Position numbers and translations under genes: made by a program | Virus record (IMG/VR): IMGVR_UViG_3300042695_000382 | Span: 1-64,000 of that record | DNA from: a virus | DNA length: 64,000 nucleotides | Strand: one strand, 5' to 3' | The notes under the pieces: generated by a model | What the model saw: the letters and a program-made list of their open reading frames with translations, nothing else | Database searches by the model: none | Told to the model about the DNA's origin: nothing | Shown: positions 1 through 8,188 of the stretch, in pieces | Layout of the letters: each line of letters begins with the position of its first letter | Position numbering within the stretch: the stretch's first letter is position 1

Positions 1-1366
1 GCATACGGCGAATATAATAATCATTATGCCAAGCGTGAATCCCGCTACTAGTACCAAGTACCAAAGAAGTTGTCCCAGCTGGTTTAACAGCCGTAGTCCT
101 GGCCGCTCTGTTAATATTAAGCGCTGCTGAGATAACATTGTTTGTGTCTTTAACGACTTGCGCTGCTTCTTCATAGTTTAATTCTAAATTAGACTTAGAT
201 GCAATACCTGTCATTGATACCCCAAGTAATGCATCTTTTTCTGTATTCTTTCTCCATATATCACGTAGATAATGGAAGTCTGAATATGACGCTTGTAATG
301 TGCCTAAGAATGATGCAGCTGATGCTCTTGCATTAAAATCTTCTTGACTTTCAATATTGGCCATATTAATCTCAGTTAAATTACAAAACTGATATGGTCT
401 CAATGCAATCTCACAACATGGATTAGTTCCCCAATCTTTGTCATTAGTTAAATAAATTCCAGGTTCACCAGATCCTGATGCTTCAATACGTTCCCATACT
501 TTATCAAAAGTTTTCTTATCAATCTTATGGCGTAATAAAACAACAGAATTATTAGCTCTACCTCTTTGCGGATTGTTTTCCCACCAGTTACCAGCTTTAC
601 AATTTAACATTGCTTCAGAATCAAGATCAAATAAACTGATCATGGCAGCACGCCTAATACCTCCAGCCAATACCGCATCCGCAATATGGCATTGAATATC
701 ATGGCATTCAATATCTGTAAGTTTTGACCTATCTTCTTTTTCACGTAATATAGCTTCTATTTTTACTAATGCTAATCTTAATGGTTCTGGCCCTGGTGCT
801 TTACCTCCAGCCGTTACAAGCAATGCTCCCTTCTGTCTAATATCAGATAAATCAAATTGAACATGCGAAGTTAACTCTCCCGTGTACGATTTAAATAAGG
901 TTTTGATTGCGTCTGCCCATCCGATAATACTGTCTTGCACGACATACCTTTTCTTACGATCATAATTAGGTTTTCTAATCTCAGGTAGTTTTTCAATTTG
1001 ATGTTGTTGGACCGAATAGCCAACTCCAGTACCTCCAAGCAATAGAAACATAGTCTCAGAAAAACTGTGGATACTATCAACAGGTAGAAAAGCACAGTTA
1101 TAAATGCGAGCGTTATTAAGCTCAATAGCTTTACCACCAAACTGTAAGCTTCGCATCGAAGGTAAAACCTTTTTATTAAAAACAAAGTTTTGGTAAATTT
1201 GTTCAATTGATTCTTTCATTTTTGGAAACTTGGCCGTATGCATCTCCATGTTTCTAGTTACTAATTCTTCCCAAGTCTCACGCCTTTCTTTATTAGGTAT
1301 GTACTTTGCATACTTTGTATATACTGTTATGTCACTTAATATTTGTTTGTCTAAACTTAAACTCAT
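1..1366 (-). CDS. nrdJ: Ribonucleoside-triphosphate reductase, class II (B12-dependent), partial
   Basis: Frame open from the left edge to an ATG at 1364-1366; this is the first 455 residues and the C-terminus lies outside the window. The family reduces ribonucleoside triphosphates to deoxy forms using adenosylcobalamin. Seen in order: LPSMRSLQFGGKAIE, LLGGTGVGYSVQ, the active-site segment NPCCEIAL (about residue 315) followed by FCNLTEIN, and AVKPAGTTSLVLGTSSGIH (about residue 423). This arrangement matches the monomeric Lactobacillus-type enzyme rather than NrdA or NrdD. It is the last leftward gene visible and fits with thyA and the MazG-like gene as a dNTP supply group. I am confident of the class; the symbol is the usual one for class II enzymes. 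Confidence 0.93.
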   Translation of the reverse strand, partial: MSLSLDKQILSDITVYTKYAKYIPNKERRETWEELVTRNMEMHTAKFPKMKESIEQIYQNFVFNKKVLPSMRSLQFGGKAIELNNARIYNCAFLPVDSIHSFSETMFLLLGGTGVGYSVQQHQIEKLPEIRKPNYDRKKRYVVQDSIIGWADAIKTLFKSYTGELTSHVQFDLSDIRQKGALLVTAGGKAPGPEPLRLALVKIEAILREKEDRSKLTDIECHDIQCHIADAVLAGGIRRAAMISLFDLDSEAMLNCKAGNWWENNPQRGRANNSVVLLRHKIDKKTFDKVWERIEASGSGEPGIYLTNDKDWGTNPCCEIALRPYQFCNLTEINMANIESQEDFNARASAASFLGTLQASYSDFHYLRDIWRKNTEKDALLGVSMTGIASKSNLELNYEEAAQVVKDTNNVISAALNINRAARTTAVKPAGTTSLVLGTSSGIHAWHNDYYIRRM

Positions 1367-1383
1367 TATTTGTTTTTAAATTA

Positions 1384-1530
1384 TTAATGTTCTATTTCTA
1401 ATGCAAAGTCAACAAATGGTAAATAAATAACATATGTTGTAAAATCCTTTTCTTGGTATGCCCTATAACCAAATAATATTCCGGGATATAACCCAATTGT
1501 AATTGTCCAATACCTTTCTTGTTTACTCAT
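1384..1530 (-). CDS. Small hypothetical protein (48 aa)
   Basis: Short leftward frame, ATG at 1528-1530, TAA at 1384-1386. It overlaps the end of the upstream nuclease gene by 8 bases and ends 17 bases before the reductase start, so it fills the gap in an otherwise gapless operon. The product starts MSKQERYWTITIGLYPG and is rich in aromatic and hydrophobic residues (GLYPGILFGYR, then VIYLPFVDFALEIE). It may be membrane-associated, but there is no clear transmembrane segment of 18 or more residues. Function unknown. Support comes from packing and sensible composition only. Confidence 0.6.
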   Translation of the reverse strand: MSKQERYWTITIGLYPGILFGYRAYQEKDFTTYVIYLPFVDFALEIEH

Positions 1531-1972
1531 TTGCGTTTTGTTTTAAAATTAATTCTATAGTTTTGTCACACTCTTTTTGATTTTGGGGTTTATATAGTGT
1601 TCTATTGTCACCGTTGTCAACCATCCACTTCTTAAACATCTTCCATCTTAATGGAAATGAATCATTAGCTCTACCTTTTGTTTCAATTATAAAGTTATTA
1701 CCAACAAAATCTGGAGTATACTTCAAGTTTAAAACTTTTTTATTACCACGATTTATATAATCTCCTTTACTATTTGATTGTCTTTCTATACAATCATTCT
1801 CAAATACAAATGCAGGTAATAATTCAAAGGTATACTTCTCATATTCGCATGATATACCAGCTTCCTTTAAGGCTTTGTACATGTATTTCTCCAGTCCTGA
1901 AGCAAAGGTAATACCTTCATATGATACAACCTTTGCTGTAACTGGCCCTTTTTTTGTTGATCTTCTTTTCAT
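1523..1972 (-). CDS. PD-(D/E)XK-type phage endonuclease (endonuclease I / DUF1064-like)
   Basis: 149 residues. The pattern GITFASGLEKYMYKALKEAGI, then YTPDFVGNNFIIETKGR around residues 85-101, is the D...ExK core of small phage endonucleases related to T7 endonuclease I or the DUF1064 group. The following PLRWKMFKKWM is a helix usual after the core. Such enzymes cut branched DNA or degrade host DNA; which applies here cannot be told from sequence. The stop overlaps the next gene in the operon, and the start overlaps the upstream gene by 4 bases (ATGA). Confidence 0.72.
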   Translation of the reverse strand: MKRRSTKKGPVTAKVVSYEGITFASGLEKYMYKALKEAGISCEYEKYTFELLPAFVFENDCIERQSNSKGDYINRGNKKVLNLKYTPDFVGNNFIIETKGRANDSFPLRWKMFKKWMVDNGDNRTLYKPQNQKECDKTIELILKQNANE

Positions 1973-2415
1973 TTACTGAATGTTGTATGAAAGCCTTCAA
2001 ATGGGTTTTTGTCGCTTGCAAAATGTTTAAAGCGTTCATGTTGAACATCTACATCTTCATCAATTGTCCAATTACGCCCATGACCATTCTTCCGCTTCTT
2101 TTGCCGTGTAATATCTTTTGATAGTTTTTTTTTATCAGCTTCAAATACAAAAGCATCTATTACATCAATATCATTAGTAGCATTAAGCAAAGCTTTTTCT
2201 TCGCGAAGAGTTGATATTTCTTCTTTTAAACGTTGCAAATACAAAGTTGCATCCATTAACTCTTCCTGTAAATGATTCAGCCAAACAAATACATCGGATT
2301 GGTCGTCACGCATTGTTGTTTTGTATTTAGCAAAGCCTACATCAGATCGATCTACAAATTTGTTTACTACGCATTGCACAACTGGATCTCTAAATTTAAT
2401 TGTTTGTTCTGTCAT
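1969..2415 (-). CDS. Phage protein with MazG-like helical motif
   Basis: 148 residues, function not established. The segment VFVWLNHLQEELMDATLYLQRLKEEI (about residues 43-68) is an acidic helical EE(x)2-3D pattern similar to all-alpha NTP pyrophosphatases, and is often seen in short phage proteins placed next to nucleotide-metabolism genes. The C-terminus is basic (KKRKNGHGRNW). It lies directly between the nuclease and the MazG-type gene, overlapping the former by 4 bases. A role in nucleotide house-cleaning is inference; a full MazG metal site (EExxE plus ExxD) is not obvious. Confidence 0.5.
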   Translation of the reverse strand: MTEQTIKFRDPVVQCVVNKFVDRSDVGFAKYKTTMRDDQSDVFVWLNHLQEELMDATLYLQRLKEEISTLREEKALLNATNDIDVIDAFVFEADKKKLSKDITRQKKRKNGHGRNWTIDEDVDVQHERFKHFASDKNPFEGFHTTFSK

Positions 2416-2416
2416 A

Positions 2417-3196
2417 TTATAATGTTTGTTTTACGAATGTACCATTGATCATTGATCCTTGTCTTGATTTAATTACGTCATAGGCTGCTACAACACAATC
2501 TTCAATTTTTAATCCTTCTAATGCAGCCAGATTAGTTAATACAACAACTGCATCGCCAATTGCATCAATTAATTCCTCTTGATTGTTTTTTAATATTGCT
2601 CTTGCTAATTCACCAGTTTCTTCCTGGAGTTTTACAAACTGAGTTTTAGAATCGCCTGTCCTATATATTCCACGTTCATCAGCCCATTGTCTAATAAGAT
2701 CGTATACATTAGTGCTTTCATTAGTTACAGGCTCTGTAACAACTTTAACTGCCTCATGCATCGCTTTGTTATATACGTAGGATCTTGCTGGATTAAACAT
2801 TGAGGTATTGGCATTTTTAATTATCCAATCAATTAATTCATCATTTAAATAATAAACACCAAATCCGGTTTCTATTTTCATTCCTTTGTTATCCATTAAA
2901 TTGCCTTTAAGTTTATTTAACGGGCATGGAAAAGTAGTGGTTTGTTCTGTTACATTTAATACCATAGGTTTTTTCTTTTTATTTTTATTAATTAAATTCT
3001 TATAAGATTGACGATCTATTTTGTAGCCATAGATAGATTGAAGCTCTAGCTCCCGGGCAGACACATAATCTATGTCCTCACTGGTTTCTAGAACTTCATA
3101 TTCTGTCGGATGGTATCCTTGTTCAACTGTAACTCTATTATTAAGATTACGTGTAACTCCAATCTTTTTACCAAAAATGTGATAGATATAATACAT
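2417..3196 (-). CDS. GIY-YIG-like domain fused to MazG-like NTP pyrophosphohydrolase
   Basis: 259 residues in two parts. Residues 1-70 begin MYYIYHIFGKKIGVTRNLNNRV, which resembles the opening strands and arginine helix of a GIY-YIG nuclease domain (the usual GIY and YIG become YIY and KIG). A basic linker (NKNKKKK) follows. Residues about 160-250 are MazG-like: FVKLQEETGELARAI, then EELIDAIGDAVVVLTNLA, giving the EExxE and ExxxD metal-binding pattern. MazG enzymes hydrolyse NTPs or dNTPs to monophosphates. The gene stands between thyA and the MazG-like 148-residue gene. The MazG call is firm; the GIY-YIG part is probable, and it may have lost nuclease activity. Confidence 0.7.
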   Translation of the reverse strand: MYYIYHIFGKKIGVTRNLNNRVTVEQGYHPTEYEVLETSEDIDYVSARELELQSIYGYKIDRQSYKNLINKNKKKKPMVLNVTEQTTTFPCPLNKLKGNLMDNKGMKIETGFGVYYLNDELIDWIIKNANTSMFNPARSYVYNKAMHEAVKVVTEPVTNESTNVYDLIRQWADERGIYRTGDSKTQFVKLQEETGELARAILKNNQEELIDAIGDAVVVLTNLAALEGLKIEDCVVAAYDVIKSRQGSMINGTFVKQTL

Positions 3197-3204
3197 AATT
3201 TAGA

Positions 3205-3972
3205 TTAAATGGCCACTTTTGCTGTAATTACTGGACCGTGTTTATAATTTATTAAGGTTAATGCTCCGTTTTCATGAATATACTCCGGGAGATCAAATGT
3301 ATCTTGCATAAGATATTCATGTATAGCATCATATTGATTGTTGTAAATATGAGCATCAACAATCTGTACTTCTAGCCAATTTGCTTTTAATCCAACTTTT
3401 TCAGAAACATATAAAAGTATTTTAGTAAACAATGCCATATCATATGGAATTCCTAAAAACAAATCGCCCGATCTTTGTACAACAAACATATTGAGTTTGT
3501 CGTGCTCAACAAAGAATTGAAAATACAAATAACAAGGAGGTAAACGCATTTGATCTATCTGAGCCGGATTCCATAAACTTATAATATGTCTACGACTATC
3601 TGGGTCGTTTATTAATTGTTTAAGAAGTATTTGCATCTGATCAATATTTTGATCGTTAAAATTGCGCATTTGATGCCCGTATACAGGGCCAAGATCTCCA
3701 TTATCATCTGCCCAAGCATCCCATATTTTTACGCCAGCATCTCTAAATCTTTGTATATTAGTTTCGCCGTTTATAAACCATTCAAATTCTGTATCAAAAG
3801 TTTTTTGAAACATTTTTCTACCGGTTATAACTGGAAAGTATTTAGAAACATTAGTTTTTAGAGAAGCATTGAATATAGATTTGCAACCAACACCAGTACG
3901 GTCATTTCTATGAACGCCATTAGTTAAGCAATCCCATAATAATCTTCTGTATCCTTCTTCGTATGTTACCAT
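3205..3972 (-). CDS. thyA: Thymidylate synthase (ThyA type)
   Basis: 255 residues, complete and close to the usual 264. It converts dUMP to dTMP with methylenetetrahydrofolate. Seen: HRNDRTGVGCKSIF at the N-terminus, the catalytic cysteine in LPPCYLYF (Cys147), DSRRHIISLWNP for phosphate binding, QRSGDLFLGIPYD (residues 166-178), DAHIYNNQ, and a normal C-terminal HGPVITAKVAI. The classical PxxH after the cysteine is replaced by PPCY, as in many ThyA proteins. The downstream gene begins 9 bases after its stop, and it abuts the upstream 114-residue gene. Confidence 0.96.
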   Translation of the reverse strand: MVTYEEGYRRLLWDCLTNGVHRNDRTGVGCKSIFNASLKTNVSKYFPVITGRKMFQKTFDTEFEWFINGETNIQRFRDAGVKIWDAWADDNGDLGPVYGHQMRNFNDQNIDQMQILLKQLINDPDSRRHIISLWNPAQIDQMRLPPCYLYFQFFVEHDKLNMFVVQRSGDLFLGIPYDMALFTKILLYVSEKVGLKANWLEVQIVDAHIYNNQYDAIHEYLMQDTFDLPEYIHENGALTLINYKHGPVITAKVAI

Positions 3973-4317
3973 TTAAAATAATTTAAAGTTATTAGCAGTG
4001 TCATCTATCTTCTGCTTTGTTTTTGTTTTTTGTTTTGGATCCTCTACTGTTTGAACTTCTATCTTATTTGCATACTTATCATAGTAATAAAGATAGAACT
4101 TATACAATTGTAACCATATATCATTCTTCTTATAAGCTGATGGGCTTACATTCTTATTACCGTTTATAGTTATTTCTAAAAACCATTCTGTTGCGCTCTT
4201 AGGTTTAGGAGCTATAAATATATTATTTCGTATGCACCACATATAAGCTTGTTGTTCTTTTTCAGATTGTATATAATTACCCATATCTATCTGATTCTTT
4301 TTTAATCCACTGCCCAT
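3973..4317 (-). CDS. Hypothetical protein (114 aa) between primase-helicase and thyA
   Basis: I do not recognise a family. Start ATG overlaps the stop of the primase-helicase by one base and its stop abuts thyA, so it is translated from the same message. The product contains a tryptophan- and tyrosine-rich middle (DIWLQLYKFYLYYYDKYANKI) and a lysine/threonine-rich tail (DPKQKTKTKQKID). The position suggests a replication or nucleotide accessory role, which is only inference. Confidence 0.65.
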   Translation of the reverse strand: MGSGLKKNQIDMGNYIQSEKEQQAYMWCIRNNIFIAPKPKSATEWFLEITINGNKNVSPSAYKKNDIWLQLYKFYLYYYDKYANKIEVQTVEDPKQKTKTKQKIDDTANNFKLF

Positions 4318-6023
4318 TATTCCCAGGGCATTTTATCATCAGGATTAACTATAGGAGTATGTGGAAGAAAACATCCTGACTGTGGTTCCCATTTGAAATG
4401 GCATTCAGCGCCATTCTCTCCAAGGTTTTGGAACTTACATTTTAATACTTTAACTTTAACGGTTTTGTCTTCATAATTTCTATGAACTAATAAGCCATGA
4501 TATGAAGCGTCATACCATTCGCCACCACCTTTAATGTTATACATTGTAGGCTCTTCAATATTACCTTTAGCATCTTTATACATTTTAGTTGGATGCGCAA
4601 CAATCATTACCAAAACATCATACTTCTTAGCAAAGATCTCAATCTTAGTTAAGTATTCTAAAGTATAGGCATTAACATCACCAGATGCATCATTATCACG
4701 TACTTTATTAAATGGATCAATAACTAAACATTTAATTCCTTTACGCTTAACTAACTCAGCACCCTTACGTAACACAGCATCTAATGTATAACGTTCCATG
4801 TCAATAAAGAAATAATTATCATTTACATGATCCGCTACTTGGTTCCACTTTTCAGTCTTGATGTCTGCGACCGTCGGCATTCCTTGCCACGTTTTCCTCA
4901 TTAGCTTGTGTGCATGTAAATATGTAGGAGTATTCTCTGGTGATGCATATGCCGTTTTCCAACCATACTTTTCATTATAACCAACGATCATTTGATCTAC
5001 AAAATCAGATTTACCAGAAGATGGAATACCGGTAACAGTAATGAATTGACCAGTGTACGTAGAAAAAATACTGTCAAAGTTATCCAAACCAACTTGGAAG
5101 CCAGGTTTGAATCCATTACGAACAAAGTCAGTAACCTCATCTTCAATGTCTCTAAACGTTGTAACATTTTCAAGCGGAACTGGTTTTGATCGCGTAATTC
5201 TCTGTGATAATGCTTCTTTGCCATATTTAATTAAGTATTCGTTTGCGTCTTTACAATCTTCAAATGATGCTAAATAACAAATTTCAGATCCTAAACGTCT
5301 TACTAATTCAGTTTGTAATGCTTGACCGGCTGCATCAGAATCTACAGCAATAATAATTTTACTCTTGTCCTCAAAGTAATCAATGCAGTTATCTAAGTAC
5401 TCAAGATTATTTGTATGTAATGTTGCACCGTTAGGAACGGATATTGCATTAGTAATACCTGCTTCATGCAGCGCAAGCACATCCATCTCGCCTTCAACAA
5501 TAATACAATATTCAAAACCAATTGTACTGTCTATATTATAAAATACTTTTTCAGCACCTTTATACAATTTAAAATGTTTGTTGCCATCTCTGTACTTTAC
5601 ATTGATAATCTCATCTCCAATGTAGTAATTAAAATTAATTGTATTCTCAACTTTACCGGTTTGAGGCATAAACTCTTTGCTTTCAGTAACTCTTAAGTCA
5701 TTCAAAGTTTCTTCTGAAATACCTCTTGTTGCAAACCATTCTACAATTTTAGTTGTTGGTTTAATTAACTCTGTAACTTCAGGTTTAGTATATACTTTTT
5801 CGCTTGTACCTTTTCTTTTATATGTATGAAGTTGAAAAGTTTTGCTACAGTTATGGCAAGTTCCTATACCTCTTTCCCAATCATAAGAGGCACACTTTGC
5901 TTTCTGATGCTTAGGCTCTCTATTATGAGAACACAATGGACAAATACCTTGAGACTTCCCTTCTTCAAGCTTATGTTGATTGAATTGGTCAATCAAAAAA
6001 CCATTTATCTCTACTGTTTGCAT
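4317..6023 (-). CDS. Bifunctional primase-helicase (T7 gp4 / Twinkle type)
   Basis: 568 residues. N-terminal zinc site CPLC (28-31) and CHNC (56-59); TOPRIM core VEGEMD (176-181) with AVDSDAAG (226-233); RecA-like helicase with Walker A GIPSSGKSD (332-340) and Walker B LVIDP (433-437). This order is that of phage T7 gp4 and Twinkle: RNA primer synthesis coupled to 5'-3' DNA unwinding at the fork. The gene starts after a hairpin terminator (6090-6110), so it probably has its own promoter in 6024-6089, where a 7-bp palindrome (TATATTC/GAATATA) is seen. No DNA polymerase gene is visible in this window. Confidence 0.93.
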   Translation of the reverse strand: MQTVEINGFLIDQFNQHKLEEGKSQGICPLCSHNREPKHQKAKCASYDWERGIGTCHNCSKTFQLHTYKRKGTSEKVYTKPEVTELIKPTTKIVEWFATRGISEETLNDLRVTESKEFMPQTGKVENTINFNYYIGDEIINVKYRDGNKHFKLYKGAEKVFYNIDSTIGFEYCIIVEGEMDVLALHEAGITNAISVPNGATLHTNNLEYLDNCIDYFEDKSKIIIAVDSDAAGQALQTELVRRLGSEICYLASFEDCKDANEYLIKYGKEALSQRITRSKPVPLENVTTFRDIEDEVTDFVRNGFKPGFQVGLDNFDSIFSTYTGQFITVTGIPSSGKSDFVDQMIVGYNEKYGWKTAYASPENTPTYLHAHKLMRKTWQGMPTVADIKTEKWNQVADHVNDNYFFIDMERYTLDAVLRKGAELVKRKGIKCLVIDPFNKVRDNDASGDVNAYTLEYLTKIEIFAKKYDVLVMIVAHPTKMYKDAKGNIEEPTMYNIKGGGEWYDASYHGLLVHRNYEDKTVKVKVLKCKFQNLGENGAECHFKWEPQSGCFLPHTPIVNPDDKMPWE

Positions 6024-6063
6024 TATATCTAATTGAATATGATTTGTTAATATTTGATTGTTT

Positions 6064-6081
6064 TATATTCATTTGAATATA
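6064..6081. repeat. Short palindrome upstream of primase-helicase
   Basis: TATATTC and GAATATA are perfect 7-base arms around ATTT. It lies between the terminator and the primase-helicase start, where an operator or promoter would be expected. A function is not shown. Confidence 0.3.
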
Positions 6082-6089
6082 GTAGATAG

Positions 6090-6110
6090 AAAAACCCCAA
6101 CTTGTGGGGC
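6090..6110 (-). terminator. Rho-independent terminator after the SSB-like gene
   Basis: On the minus strand GCCCCA-CAAGT-TGGGG is followed directly by TTTTT. This is a 5-bp G/C stem (6095-6099 with 6105-6109) and a U-run, which is the textbook layout. It separates the recombination/SSB transcription unit from the primase-helicase unit. Confidence 0.8.
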
Positions 6111-6138
6111 TTAACTAACTATTTAATTTAATTACTTT

Positions 6139-6450
6139 TTAGAATGGTAAATCGTCCATTGGAGCAGGTGCTCTTTGTACCAGTGCAACTTGACCATCAG
6201 TTCTGGGTGCAGCAGCAACATTCTGACCATTAGTCCATACCACTTTAACATTGCCAAGATAAACCTTAGCCGCTTTAGAATCTCTTTCTTCTTTAGATTG
6301 TTCAACCGTAATTGGTCCTTGATTTCCAAACTGATCAGTTTCATCATTAATTGTTATAGTTATAGGAAGGTACTTGCCTTTAGCCCCATCAATTATTTTA
6401 TGTTTTGGAATTGCATTAAGATTAATGCTAGCTTTTACTATTGATGCCAT
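6139..6450 (-). CDS. Single-stranded DNA-binding protein-like
   Basis: 103 residues. The start MASIVKASINLNAIPKHKII and the beta-rich middle (KYLPITITINDETDQFGNQG, then KVYLGNVKVVW) fit an OB-fold. The protein ends APMDDLPF, the acidic, phenylalanine-terminated tail by which SSB proteins recruit partners. It lies between recombination nucleases and the primase-helicase. The assignment rests on the tail, size and context more than on clear family identity, and it is shorter than host SSB. Confidence 0.7.
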   Translation of the reverse strand: MASIVKASINLNAIPKHKIIDGAKGKYLPITITINDETDQFGNQGPITVEQSKEERDSKAAKVYLGNVKVVWTNGQNVAAAPRTDGQVALVQRAPAPMDDLPF

Positions 6451-6454
6451 TTTT

Positions 6455-6814
6455 TTAAAGTTTTAATTGTTTATTATTAGTTAAATATTCTACTGCTTTT
6501 AATACTCCTTCAAGATTATCTCCTAAAAATCCAATACCAGAATTACAAGACATACATAATATTCCTCTTATCTTGTTTGTTTTATGGCAATGATCTATAT
6601 ATGTTGATCTCTTGTCAAGTATTTCTTTCCCACAACAATGACAATTATCACTGTCCATTAACGATTGCGCTTGATCTAAAGTTATTTTATAATTCCTTGC
6701 TCTAGAATATAAACATTCACAAGTTTTGCATCTTGATTTTAATCCGCCTGTATCAGGACGATTGTAAAATTCAGTTAATGGTAATTCTAATTTGCAATAC
6801 GTGCAGGTCTTCAT
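6455..6814 (-). CDS. Recombination endonuclease VII-like (HNH/zinc) protein
   Basis: 119 residues. Two N-terminal CxxC pairs (CTYC, CKTC), then CHCCGKE, and the family signature IDHCHKTNKIRGILCMSCNSGIGFLGDN. This matches T4 endonuclease VII-type nucleases, which resolve branched DNA or act as mobile endonucleases in phage genomes. It sits with 2-5 base gaps between the exonuclease and SSB-like genes. A free-standing mobile enzyme and a resident resolvase are both possible. Confidence 0.85.
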   Translation of the reverse strand: MKTCTYCKLELPLTEFYNRPDTGGLKSRCKTCECLYSRARNYKITLDQAQSLMDSDNCHCCGKEILDKRSTYIDHCHKTNKIRGILCMSCNSGIGFLGDNLEGVLKAVEYLTNNKQLKL

Positions 6815-6816
6815 GT

Positions 6817-7551
6817 TTAATTAAGTGTTTTTGTAATTAAGAACTGTTTAGGATCGAAGTCCTCTGTTCTGTAAAATAAATCGTAAGCTTCTACTGCACG
6901 TTTGACTTTGTCTTCACCATTAGTAAGAAAGTTTTCTGAACAATCAAATATACCAATTTGATGTGTTGTTTTATCTATTGCCATGAAGATCATGTCATAT
7001 CCAAACAGTTGCTTATAAATGTATGCTTGACTATCGTAGTTGTATTTCTTTGCTGAATATGGAAATGAACTTAAGTCAGATGTTGTTTTCAAATCTACAA
7101 TTAAACCTTCATCGTGGTTTATAATATCTGCTTTGCCTTTCCACATTGCACCAAATAATTCTGTAATTCCAGGAACTTCATACTCAACATTAAAGCCTCG
7201 TATTAATCCAGCACATACTTCGTTAGCTAACATTGTATCTTTCATTAACTCTATTTTATCTGCTTCATGCTGTAATAAACAAATTTCGCCGCCAGATAAT
7301 TCTTTATACTTATTAGTATTTCTGGTTGTTGCTTCTATTATTTTGTATTTATGCAATTTATCAGGTTCTAAAATAGCCGTATGAAAGTAACCACCAATAA
7401 CAAAATTGGGGTTGGGATCTTGTGGAGCATTCATTAATAATGGATTGGTAAGTAATGCAGATATGTTTGAATTACTTAAAAAGTTTTTACCAAACTCACC
7501 ATAATAATGCTCATCTTCTCGTAACTTTTCTAAGATTTCCTCCTTAGTCAT
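6817..7551 (-). CDS. PD-(D/E)XK exonuclease, RecE/exonuclease VIII-like
   Basis: 244 residues. The core WKGKADIINHDEGLIVDLKTT, about residues 137-157, contains the D...D-x-K catalytic triad, followed by the helix YDSQAYIYKQLFGYD. A conserved N-terminal half has GGYFHTAILEP, the histidine helix typical of phage RecE/RecB-type nucleases. Such enzymes resect double-stranded ends to give 3' single strands. The ERF annealing protein lies immediately upstream, one base apart, so the two form a recombination pair. Confidence 0.83.
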   Translation of the reverse strand: MTKEEILEKLREDEHYYGEFGKNFLSNSNISALLTNPLLMNAPQDPNPNFVIGGYFHTAILEPDKLHKYKIIEATTRNTNKYKELSGGEICLLQHEADKIELMKDTMLANEVCAGLIRGFNVEYEVPGITELFGAMWKGKADIINHDEGLIVDLKTTSDLSSFPYSAKKYNYDSQAYIYKQLFGYDMIFMAIDKTTHQIGIFDCSENFLTNGEDKVKRAVEAYDLFYRTEDFDPKQFLITKTLN

Positions 7552-7552
7552 A

Positions 7553-8119
7553 TTATAAAGAAGTCAATATGGTCTCTGCTTCAGGAGATAGTTCGTATTT
7601 CTTTTTGATTGTAGCAAGAGCTCCGCCATTAGCAATAAACTCTTTTGCTTTAACAAAAGCATCGTCGTTAGGAGTTAAAGTTGTTTTCTTAGTTTCAGGT
7701 TGAGACGTTCCATGATCTGGATCTTGCGTATCATCAATCAAGAATAAGTTACCAAGCGCATACTTTTTACCGTAACTTGATGCTGATCCAAACTTTTGAG
7801 GCATTTGCATACCTTTTTGATCAAGATCAACGCCAACAATCGCACGAGCGTGTATAGCATCGACCCCATCACTAATAATTGCGGTTGATTCTAATATTGG
7901 GAACATGCCCATTGGACTCCCTGTTAAATCTTCTGTTACTGTTACTGATACGCCTAGTCTAAGCAGAAACGGTTTGGTTGCTTCAAGAATATCTTCAGCC
8001 GATCTAAAATTGTACTTACCGAATGAATTGTATCGCGACTTTTTAGACTTAAACTCAGTCTGTATTATTGCTAACTTTTCATTAAGCGTTAATTCTTTTT
8101 CATTTGTTTTTGTTGCCAT
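7553..8119 (-). CDS. ERF-family single-strand annealing protein
   Basis: 188 residues. Conserved ERF features: KYNFRSAEDILEATKPFL near residue 35, and FGSASSYGKKYALGNLFLIDDTQD (about 108-131), the best conserved block of the family. The C-terminal 40 residues after GTSQPETKKTT form a separate helical tail. ERF proteins anneal complementary strands exposed by the partner exonuclease encoded next. First gene of its unit: 69 bases upstream separate it from the sigma gene, and a candidate motif ACGTAAT lies at 8157-8163. Confidence 0.85.
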   Translation of the reverse strand: MATKTNEKELTLNEKLAIIQTEFKSKKSRYNSFGKYNFRSAEDILEATKPFLLRLGVSVTVTEDLTGSPMGMFPILESTAIISDGVDAIHARAIVGVDLDQKGMQMPQKFGSASSYGKKYALGNLFLIDDTQDPDHGTSQPETKKTTLTPNDDAFVKAKEFIANGGALATIKKKYELSPEAETILTSL

Positions 8120-8188
8120 ATATTTGATTTAATTGGTTTAGTTTTATATTAATATAATTACGTATTTTGGCTTCATTTTACATTTAAG

